NCBI GenBank assembly: GCA_017536885.1
Contig: JAFWCM010000224.1
Coordinates: 1 to 42,012, forward strand
Direction: 5' to 3'
Length of the DNA: 42,012 bases
Origin: Solobacterium sp.
Lineage (GTDB): Bacteria; Bacillota_I; Bacilli_A; Erysipelotrichales; Erysipelotrichaceae
The translations under genes were made by a program, and so were the position numbers. The notes under the pieces were generated by a model, which searched no databases, was not told where the DNA came from, and worked only from the letters and a program-made list of their open reading frames with translations. Below are positions 31,550 to 38,112 of the stretch, in pieces (within the stretch, counting starts at the first letter, position 1; each line of letters opens with the position of its first letter).

Positions 31550-33769
31550 TCAGTTTCCTCCGTACATATGAACCCAGTACCGGTCTTTGCTCTTGGGCTT
31601 GTTTTCCCATTCCTTGTTCATTCTCAGAACCACCCAGGATTCGTTCATGAAGATATTCTCGCACATGCCGTTATCTACAAGAGCCTGATAGGGCTTATAG
31701 AACCAGCCGCGTTCATCCCAGAGGGCAAGGGTGTTGTTGAGCACGATATAATCCGCACCGCTGTCGAGGAACAGCTGTCCGAGCTTGGAGTAGTCGCCGG
31801 TATCGCCGAAGTCGTCTTCGGTGTACTTCCGGTCGGGATACATCAGAACGATCATCTGTTCCGAGATCGGCTTGTTGTAATCCCCGGAAAGCGCGGAGCG
31901 GTAATCCTCCGTCGAGAACTGCATCACGATGCCCGGCACATATCCCTTGAGGCCGGAATCCTGCGAGAGGATCGAGACGCGGTTGTCCTTCTCGTAGTCG
32001 AGCGGATCAAAGTCCGTGGTCGAAAAGGCGTTGTTGATATAGCGGTACATCTCAAGGGAATCATTGGTGACCTTGGCTTCCCAGTTCCAGTCATCCTTTC
32101 CGACGGTCAGAGCCTTGGAATACGGGGTGATCAGGGTATCATAGCCGAGCTTTGCGCTCCAGGCGGAAATGCCGGCGAGGACCACCCAGGCGACCGGTTC
32201 GATCGGGATCAGCTGATCGAAGGAGTACAGCAGGAAACATAAGGTAAACGGATTGTTCAGAATGTCAAAGACGCGGCTGTATACTCCCAGGGTCAGGAAG
32301 TTGGTCACCGCCGGGCTTACCAGCGGGTTGATGAACAGCAGAAGGATGACATACAGGAAGATCTTGAACTTCTTCCCGGTTTTGAAATTGACAACAGTCA
32401 GCGCAAGCAGCGCATAGAAGATGATGTTGCGGATGAGTTCCGTATTGGAAAGATGCGAGGTCATATTGACCGTCATATCATCGACGCTGCTGGAGCGGAA
32501 GAAATACTGATAGCCGTACTGGCTGTTCCGCCAGGCAAACGATACCCCGAGCAGACCGATCAGAACGATGGGAAAGAGAACCATGAAGATCCGGTCGAGG
32601 ATCAGGATGTTATTGCGCATGAGGTAAGCAACCACGGTAAATACCGCCGGAAACAGGAAGGTCACGGCAAGGATCGGGATATACGGATTCTCTCCCGGCA
32701 TATACACCGCAAGGCCCATCCGCAGCAGCGGAACCAATGACCAGAGGAAGCCCGCCCACCGGGTCCACTTTTTCTCCTTGAAGAATGCCATGGTGAAAAA
32801 GAGGCCGGCGGTGATGATCGCGATCAGAAACATGCTGGAAGAACTCACATCGATGGCCGCAAAATAGGCAACCGTCAGAGGAAGAAAGAGAAGCGAAGAG
32901 CTCTTCTCGCTCAGAATCAGATAGGCAAGCAGCACGCATGCCCCGATCACCGCAGTCCGGATCGTGTTGCCGAAAAAGCCGAGGGTGGTATTGAAGTAAT
33001 TGGTATAATACGGTGCCATGAATCCCAGCAGGAAGATCAGGCCCAGCCACCCTTTTTTCCGGAAGAGCACGCTGGCGGCGCTGACGCTGACCATGCCGAG
33101 AACCATGCCGTAGAGCACGGTTGCGCCCCAGATGTAAATCGGGGTCACGATGTCCTTGAAGCCGAAGAGATTGACAACCCAGCGGATCATCATTCCCCAG
33201 AAGTAATAGTAGCCGGTGTAGTCGTGAAACGGATCGATGCGGATCAGAACATCACCGCGCGGGAACACCATATGCCCGAACAGCTCGTTCCTGGAGCTTT
33301 CCGCCACTTCGGAAAGATAGGTGACGGAGTCGAAGTAGATATTGTTGGTGTTGAGGTTCATCGATCCGTAGACCAGCGCCGCGCAGACCGCGATTCCGAC
33401 AACAAGCGACCCGAGGTTCTTCAGGGTCGGCAGCGGACTCGACCAGGTGATGAGACACAGCAGCGGTGATATCGCGAGAATCCCCGCGATCGCATAGTAA
33501 GCGACGGAGGTGCTGATGTTGTTGGCGACCATGAAGAAGATGAGAATCTGAAACAGCGCCAGGATGAACAGCACCCCGATCAGCGTGCAGTCAATTTTCT
33601 TCAGCGGTTCGATGAACCGGCGGAAGACGCAGCCGTAAAAATAACCGGAAATAAGAACTACGAGTACGATCAGACAGCCGAGGGAAAAGGGATCGCTGTT
33701 CCAGTGCGCGAGATAGTATCCGATTCCCTGCCAGCCTTCTCTGGCCAGAAAATTCAGTGCATGAGCCAT
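31550..33769 (-). CDS. Large polytopic membrane protein, probable GT-C-like
   Basis: 739 aa with about thirteen to fifteen hydrophobic segments in the first 560 residues and a soluble outer C-terminal domain of about 180 residues (VGKDDWNWEAKVTN..., SGADYIVLNNTLALWDERGW). An outer loop after the fourth or fifth helix contains NNIYFDSVTYLSEVAESS and RIDPFHDYTGYYYFWG, rich in acidic, Tyr and His residues. I do not recognise the family with confidence; it resembles DUF6077-like proteins and has the overall GT-C layout. Its ATG lies inside the end of the epimerase gene (16-bp overlap) and has AAGGAG 6 bases upstream. A role in outer-face glycan assembly is inferred from topology and neighbours only. 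Confidence 0.6.
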   Translation of the reverse strand: MAHALNFLAREGWQGIGYYLAHWNSDPFSLGCLIVLVVLISGYFYGCVFRRFIEPLKKIDCTLIGVLFILALFQILIFFMVANNISTSVAYYAIAGILAISPLLCLITWSSPLPTLKNLGSLVVGIAVCAALVYGSMNLNTNNIYFDSVTYLSEVAESSRNELFGHMVFPRGDVLIRIDPFHDYTGYYYFWGMMIRWVVNLFGFKDIVTPIYIWGATVLYGMVLGMVSVSAASVLFRKKGWLGLIFLLGFMAPYYTNYFNTTLGFFGNTIRTAVIGACVLLAYLILSEKSSSLLFLPLTVAYFAAIDVSSSSMFLIAIITAGLFFTMAFFKEKKWTRWAGFLWSLVPLLRMGLAVYMPGENPYIPILAVTFLFPAVFTVVAYLMRNNILILDRIFMVLFPIVLIGLLGVSFAWRNSQYGYQYFFRSSSVDDMTVNMTSHLSNTELIRNIIFYALLALTVVNFKTGKKFKIFLYVILLLFINPLVSPAVTNFLTLGVYSRVFDILNNPFTLCFLLYSFDQLIPIEPVAWVVLAGISAWSAKLGYDTLITPYSKALTVGKDDWNWEAKVTNDSLEMYRYINNAFSTTDFDPLDYEKDNRVSILSQDSGLKGYVPGIVMQFSTEDYRSALSGDYNKPISEQMIVLMYPDRKYTEDDFGDTGDYSKLGQLFLDSGADYIVLNNTLALWDERGWFYKPYQALVDNGMCENIFMNESWVVLRMNKEWENKPKSKDRYWVHMYGGN

Positions 33770-34881
33770 ACAGTTCTCCTTACGATGTCGGTATAGCTCT
33801 GAATGAGCTTCACGACCTTGATCGAAACATTCTCATCCGCGTAATCGCGCGGGTATCCCATGGGTTCGCGGTTTTTGCGCATGGACACCGCCATGTCAAT
33901 CGCCTGTTCCATCGTTTCTTCGGTAATTCCCCCGATGATCACGGAGCCCGCATCAAGGGCTTCCGGGCGTTCGGTGCTGGTGCGGATCAGGACGCCGTTG
34001 AAATCGAGAATGGCGCTTTCCTCACTCAGGGTGCCGCTGTCGCTGATCACGCAGTAGCTGTTCTTCTGCAGGAAGTTGTAATCGAAGAAGCCAAACGGCG
34101 GCAGGTTTTTCACGAGGGGATGAAAGACAAACTTTCTTGCCTCGATGAATTTCCGGGAACGGGGATGGGTGGAATAGATCACGGGCAATTGATAATCCTC
34201 TGCCACGTGGTTGATCGCGTTCATCAAAGACATGAAATTCTCTTCGATGTCGATGTTTTCCTCCCGATGGGCGGAGACCAGGATATACTTTCCGGGTTCC
34301 AGGCCGAGCTCTTCCAGCACCCTGCTCTCGTTGATCGAATCCATGTGTCTGTGAAGCACTTCCGGCATCGGTGAACCGGTCACGAAGATCGTCTTGCCGT
34401 CGATTCCCTCCGAAAGAAGGTAGCGGCGGCTGTTTTCCGTATAGGGGAGATTGATGTCGGAGATGCTGTCGACGATTTTCCGGTTGATCATCTCCGAGAC
34501 ATTCCAGTCCCAGCAGCGGTTGCCGGCCTCCATATGGAAGATCGGTGTTTTGAGCCGCTTGGCGCAGACCGCGGACAGGGCGCTGTTGGTATCTCCGAGC
34601 ACCAGCACGGCATCCGGTTTTTCCTTCAGCATCACATCATAGGTTCTGGAGAGGATGTTTCCCATCGTCTCGCCGAGGTTCTTTCCGGCGCAGTCGAGAT
34701 AGTACTCCGGCTGGCGCAGACCGAGCTCTTCGAAGAAGATGTCGTTGAGCCTTGGATCGTAGTTCTGGCCGGTATGAACCAGGACATGATCGAAATAGGT
34801 ATTGCAGGCCTTGATTGTCTCGGAAAGCCGGATGATTTCCGGTCTTGTGCCGAGTATTGTCATCACTTTCAGTTTTCGCAT
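33754..34881 (-). CDS. wecB: Non-hydrolysing UDP-sugar 2-epimerase, FnlC/CapG-like
   Basis: 375 aa from the ATG at 34881, which has AAGGGA upstream; a TTG 21 bases earlier has no support. KVMTILGTRPEIIRLSE is the glycine-rich start, followed by VLVHTGQNYDPRLNDIFF, VLVLGDTNSALSA, IFHMEAGNRCWDWNVSEMINR, YILVSAHREEN and CVISDSGTLSEESA. The GNRC...INRK form and SYTDIVRRTVW end fit the FnlC/CapG (WbjD) branch, which makes UDP-FucNAc-type sugars from a 2,6-dideoxy-talose intermediate, rather than typical WecB for UDP-ManNAc. In the conserved PEExNR motif it reads SEMINR: the catalytic glutamate is kept but the next glutamate is Met. FnlA and FnlB partners are not in this window. It is the first gene of a minus-strand operon. 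Confidence 0.85.
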   Translation of the reverse strand: MRKLKVMTILGTRPEIIRLSETIKACNTYFDHVLVHTGQNYDPRLNDIFFEELGLRQPEYYLDCAGKNLGETMGNILSRTYDVMLKEKPDAVLVLGDTNSALSAVCAKRLKTPIFHMEAGNRCWDWNVSEMINRKIVDSISDINLPYTENSRRYLLSEGIDGKTIFVTGSPMPEVLHRHMDSINESRVLEELGLEPGKYILVSAHREENIDIEENFMSLMNAINHVAEDYQLPVIYSTHPRSRKFIEARKFVFHPLVKNLPPFGFFDYNFLQKNSYCVISDSGTLSEESAILDFNGVLIRTSTERPEALDAGSVIIGGITEETMEQAIDMAVSMRKNREPMGYPRDYADENVSIKVVKLIQSYTDIVRRTVWLMH

Positions 34882-34901
34882 AACTGTCCCTTTTTCCCCC
34901 A

Positions 34902-34952
34902 ACAGACACGGAAAAAAACAATACGGTCTGTATTCAGTTTCCCATTATATCA
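34902..34952 (-). promoter_or_regulatory. Extended -10 promoter and leader hairpin of the epimerase operon
   Basis: The minus strand has TGA-TATAAT (34944-34952), a perfect extended -10 with no -35 match. The leader starts about 34937 and soon forms ACAGACCG/CGTGTCTGT (34902-34931, one bulge) around a loop with a T7 run, ending about 20 bases before the ATG. The hairpin may protect the mRNA end or affect initiation. Confidence 0.5.
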
Positions 34953-35270
34953 TGAGTCATTCTCTGCGGCCCGCTCCCGGAAGGGAAAAAACCGTGTCCC
35001 AACGGTACGGTTCCGACGGGATCTTCATGCCTGCATGCGCTGTGAGACAGGCACTTCATTTCTTTCAGCAATGACCTGTCTCCCCTCTTTTCCTTTCGGG
35101 TGCGGATTTCACGCTGTATCATATAAACAGAACATCATCATAAGGTGTTTTATTGTTCAGAAGAAGGATTCGGAACAGGAAGCGCCGGAAATTCCCCCGT
35201 CAGAAAAGCGGGACCCGGTTTCGTCCGTGTTCCGCAGAAAGACTGCTTTCAGAAGGAAAAGGAGATTATC
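34953..35270. other. Divergent intergenic region between epimerase and GG-leader gene
   Basis: There is no gene here that I can support. It holds an 8-bp GAGACAGG/CCTGTCTC inverted repeat with a 23-base loop (35044-35082), followed on the plus strand by TCTTTTCCTTT, which could act as a terminator. An ACCGT/ACGGT hairpin lies near 34996. On the plus strand a TATCAT/ATATAA region near 35116-35124 might be the promoter of the downstream gene, but no -35 is convincing. Short open frames on both strands lack ribosome sites. Confidence 0.35.
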
Positions 35271-35771
35271 ATGACAGAAAAAACAAAGACAAGCAGCGAA
35301 ATGCTCGAAGAAGTTCATGGCGGCACAGCCGATGCCTATCGTATTCTCAGGCAGGATGTTCAGGCGATGATTCCCGATGCGGTGAAAGAAAAACTCGCCG
35401 CCGCGAAAAGCGATCCTGAAGCCTGCAGGATTCTCGAAGAGAGCGGCGTAAACCTTGAAGCAATTCAGAAGAAGATCGCCGATGCCGGATTCGGCCGGAT
35501 GAAGAACGGCCTGCAGGAGATCTCCGAAGAAGCGCTTGAAAGCGCTGCGGGAGGCTTCTTTCCGATCAATACCGGGACTGATATCGTATGTACCTGCGGC
35601 GCCAGAAAGAGAGAAGACTTTGCGGTCCAGGCATTTCTTGCACTAACCGGCATAAGCAATTACATGTTTATCTACCGCTGCTTAAAATGCGGCCAGCTGA
35701 TCGGGTTAACCAGCGACGGCAAGGTCGAATACATTGATCTTAGTCTGCCGCTTGGGGGAAAAGGGATTTAA
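35271..35771 (+). CDS. Double-glycine-leader protein with two Cys pairs (RiPP-precursor-like)
   Basis: 166 aa from the ATG at 35271, which has GGAG 6 bases upstream. Residues 1-95 look like an acidic, helical leader: KEKLAAAKSDPEACRILEESGVN resembles Nif11-type leaders, and EISEEALESAAGG (83-95) is a classic double-glycine processing site. The following 71 residues start FFPINTG and contain C-T-C at 107-109 and C-L-K-C at 137-140, which could bind a metal as a zinc ribbon or form disulphides or thioethers. There is no maturase, peptidase or ABC exporter gene within the window, so it is an orphan. A second GG at 17-18 (EEVHGG) is unlikely to be the processing site. It could be a bacteriocin or modified peptide, or a small metal-binding protein that merely resembles one. 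Confidence 0.65.
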   Translation: MTEKTKTSSEMLEEVHGGTADAYRILRQDVQAMIPDAVKEKLAAAKSDPEACRILEESGVNLEAIQKKIADAGFGRMKNGLQEISEEALESAAGGFFPINTGTDIVCTCGARKREDFAVQAFLALTGISNYMFIYRCLKCGQLIGLTSDGKVEYIDLSLPLGGKGI

Positions 35772-35794
35772 CAAACACACGCTTGGATTCGATG

Positions 35795-35840
35795 AAGCGA
35801 TATGAGATCTGCCGATCGGCAATCCGTATCGCTTTTCTTC
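35795..35840 (+). terminator. Terminator of the GG-leader gene
   Basis: AAGCGATA (35795-35802) pairs with TATCGCTT (35827-35834) and encloses the palindrome TGCCGATCGGCA. TTTCTTC follows, 25 bases after the stop codon. Confidence 0.6.
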
Positions 35841-35870
35841 TGCCCCCTGAGCACGTCTTAATTGCCGGGA

Positions 35871-35935
35871 AAACGAAAAAGCGGGCCTTCCCTGAAGCAC
35901 GGGTGCGCTCGGGAAAGGAAACCCGCTTCGTTTTT
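35871..35935 (-). terminator. Strong terminator between convergent genes
   Basis: A long stem with AGCGGG/CCCGCT and inner TTCCC/GGGAA, flanked by AAAACGAA and TTCGTTTTT. On the minus strand the helix ends in CCCGCTTTTTCGTTTT, stopping transcripts of the GT2 gene that ends at 35942. It can also act on the plus strand as a back-up for the GG-leader gene. Confidence 0.8.
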
Positions 35936-35941
35936 GATCTG

Positions 35942-36964
35942 TTACAGGGTCGGATATTTGTTCCGGTCCATGTATTTGCGCTCAAGCCCCAGGCACAGGG
36001 ACAGCCAGTTCTCGACGGTGCGCAGGGTATTGCCGCAGTTGATGTGGTATTTCTGCCACATCTTCATGGCGGGAATCCCGCCCTTCTCGAGGCCGTCTCT
36101 GACCTCCAGGAGCTGCTGTCTCATCTTCAGGGAGATGTCGAGCTTCAGAATGTAGTTGATCGAATCGATCGAGTCGCGGGCGATGAAGGCGTTGTTGTGA
36201 ATTACCTGTTTCACGCCGGCGAGGCTTTTGAGAAAATAGGCCGGCGTGATCTTGTACACCGCTTCTTTGGTCGTGTTGGTGAGATGGCGGCGGTAGGACA
36301 TCAGAACCTTCGGGATGAAGGAGAGATCCGCCTCCAGCGCCACTCCCATCTGATAGGAAAAGTTGTCAAAGGAGATCGACTCATCAAAATCGGGATCCTT
36401 CATGACCTCGCGCAGGGCAAAGTAGATCGAGCGGTCGACGAACATATTGCAGCCAAAGACACGGTGCGTCAGAAAGGCGTCCATGGGATGTCTGATCTCA
36501 TAGGCATAGGAAGACGCAAAGTCAGGATCGACGAGATTTCCGTGCTGATCGATGACTTCCATATTGCAGGTAAAACAGATCGGGGTGTTCTCCCCCTTCT
36601 CTCTCCTGACCTCTTCCGCCTTGTTCACATAGACCTCGAGCTTGTCGGGCTTCCAGACATCATCGTTGTCCATATAGACGTAGTAGTCAAAGGAATCATT
36701 TTTTGTATCGGCGTTGATGATCATATTGCGGTAGTTGCCGTGGGAGCCGTGCCGGCCGGTGTCGTTGCCCATCATGCGGATGCGGGGATCCTTTTCCATA
36801 AAGGAATTGACAATGTCCAGGGTTGCCTGATTGGCATTGTCATTGGCGAACAGAAGCTCCCAGTCCTGATAGGTCTGATCCACCACGCTCTGCACTTCCT
36901 GACCGATGTATTCCTCGCTGTCCCAGAGCGGACAGAGAATCAGAATCTTTCTCTTTTTTTCCAT
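35942..36964 (-). CDS. Family 2 glycosyltransferase
   Basis: 340 aa with ILILCPLWDSEEYIGQEV (7-24), LLFANDNANQATL, GSHGNYRNMIINADTKN, YYVYMDNDDVWKPDKLE (DNDD at 99-102) and CFTCNMEVIDQHGNLVDP, typical of rhamnosyltransferase-like GT2 enzymes. A helical C-terminal region follows. It lies 20 bp downstream of the HlpA-like gene on the same strand, so both are probably one transcript. Only a weak GGGG precedes the ATG. Codons 2-4 contain a run of seven A residues, a possible slippage site right after the start. Sugar specificity is not known. Confidence 0.87.
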   Translation of the reverse strand: MEKKRKILILCPLWDSEEYIGQEVQSVVDQTYQDWELLFANDNANQATLDIVNSFMEKDPRIRMMGNDTGRHGSHGNYRNMIINADTKNDSFDYYVYMDNDDVWKPDKLEVYVNKAEEVRREKGENTPICFTCNMEVIDQHGNLVDPDFASSYAYEIRHPMDAFLTHRVFGCNMFVDRSIYFALREVMKDPDFDESISFDNFSYQMGVALEADLSFIPKVLMSYRRHLTNTTKEAVYKITPAYFLKSLAGVKQVIHNNAFIARDSIDSINYILKLDISLKMRQQLLEVRDGLEKGGIPAMKMWQKYHINCGNTLRTVENWLSLCLGLERKYMDRNKYPTL

Positions 36965-36984
36965 AGTTTGTACCCCAGTCCCTG

Positions 36985-38010
36985 TTATTTCTCGAATTCC
37001 TTATTGTAGGAAGAGCGGCGCTTCAGGATCTTCTTTGCGCCTTCGAAGATATTCTTTCCCGATTTGATATAGAGATACTTCCGCTCGATCTGCCGTTTGA
37101 TCTTCGGCCAGCCGATATCGGCGTAGATCTCGTGAACCCGCTTGTCGTAATAGTAATCCGGCACGAAGTATTCCGGATCCTTCAGCGGGAAGTCATAGTC
37201 ATAGGTCTTCATATTGAAGATCTGCTGGACTTCCTTCGGCAGCTGGCTGAACTCGACAAAATGCGCGGAGTCGGCGGTGGCGCCGATGTTGGAGATGAGA
37301 TTCCGGGTCGGGATGATGGCCAGCTGATGATAGGCAAAGAAGCTGAATTCGAGGAAGAACTCCTCAAAGGCCTTATGTCCCTGATAGTATTCCTGCACGG
37401 CATAGGCATCCATGATCCGCTTCATGGCGGTGTGACTGCCGAGCTCCTTATGGATGAGATCCATGACGTAGGGATCCTTTCCGTAATTGAAGTTGTAGTA
37501 GTTTCTGTAGACCCGCCGCCAGGTCGCAAAGCCCCAGACATGACATGATCTGGAGAAGAAGTAGTCGGCGCTTGGCCGATCGTAATCCCCCAGCACGTTG
37601 AGGCCGGAGATCATCGAGATTCTCTCATCGTCTTTGTATTTTTCGAGCAGCTCGCGGCAGAAGGAAAAAAAGCTCTCGCTCGGCACGTTGTCGTCTTCCA
37701 TGAAGATACAGCGGTCCACCCGCTCCCAGATGTATTCATTCGCATTCATCTGGTTCTGATACATGCCGTAGTTCTTTTCGGAGTAGAGCTTGTGAACTTC
37801 GCAGTTCCAGTCGAGTTCGCTGTCGATCATCTGACGGTTTTCCCTGATCAGCCGCCACTCCTCTTCGTTTCTTCCCCCGTCGGAGACCACGAAAAGAATG
37901 CTTGGCCTGACCTTCTTCAGCACTTCCCATTGGCGCCGCTGGCATTCGGGGCGAATCCAGATATTAAACTGCACCGGCACATCAATCAGCCATTCCTTCA
38001 TCTCACGCAT
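36985..38010 (-). CDS. HlpA-like glycosyltransferase (GT-A), copy 2
   Basis: 341 aa from the ATG at 38010, which has GGGAGGA 5 bases upstream; an in-frame ATG nine bases later is possible. VQFNIWIRPECQRRQWE, LFVVSDGGRNEEEW, WNCEVHKLYSEKNYGMYQ, CIFMEDDNVPSESFFSFC (EDD at 105-107) and CHVWGFATWRRVYRNYYN give the same fold and motif order as the protein at 28276-29298. The two share most motif residues but differ across the region after residue 200. It is the first gene of a two-gene minus-strand unit with the GT2 at 35942. A sugar transferase on the inner face is likely; donor unknown. Confidence 0.82.
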   Translation of the reverse strand: MREMKEWLIDVPVQFNIWIRPECQRRQWEVLKKVRPSILFVVSDGGRNEEEWRLIRENRQMIDSELDWNCEVHKLYSEKNYGMYQNQMNANEYIWERVDRCIFMEDDNVPSESFFSFCRELLEKYKDDERISMISGLNVLGDYDRPSADYFFSRSCHVWGFATWRRVYRNYYNFNYGKDPYVMDLIHKELGSHTAMKRIMDAYAVQEYYQGHKAFEEFFLEFSFFAYHQLAIIPTRNLISNIGATADSAHFVEFSQLPKEVQQIFNMKTYDYDFPLKDPEYFVPDYYYDKRVHEIYADIGWPKIKRQIERKYLYIKSGKNIFEGAKKILKRRSSYNKEFEK

Positions 38011-38037
38011 GGACTTCCTCCCGCTCTTTACGGGAAT

Positions 38038-38046
38038 AGAATACCA
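38038..38046 (-). promoter_or_regulatory. Extended -10 upstream of HlpA-like copy 2
   Basis: TGG-TATTCT on the minus strand, 27 bases before the ATG at 38010. The -10 matches consensus at 4 of 6 and there is no clear -35. Confidence 0.35.
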
Positions 38047-38097
38047 CACAGCCTGCCCCGGGCGGAAAGAGGGAACGCCAGAAGGAGGAAAGTACGG

Positions 38098-38103
38098 TAT
38101 ACT
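38098..38103 (+). promoter_or_regulatory. -10 box immediately before the GT4 start codon
   Basis: TATACT, preceded by CGG, ends 9 bases before the ATG at 38113. A GGAGG at about 38084-38088 lies upstream of the -10, too far away to serve the ATG. A leaderless or nearly leaderless mRNA is likely if this box is used. Confidence 0.4.
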
Positions 38104-38112
38104 TTGGATATT

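Noticed and set aside
34934-35122. 62-codon minus-strand open frame between the epimerase and the GG-leader gene
   Set aside because: No ribosome site, basic low-complexity product, and it overlaps the epimerase promoter.
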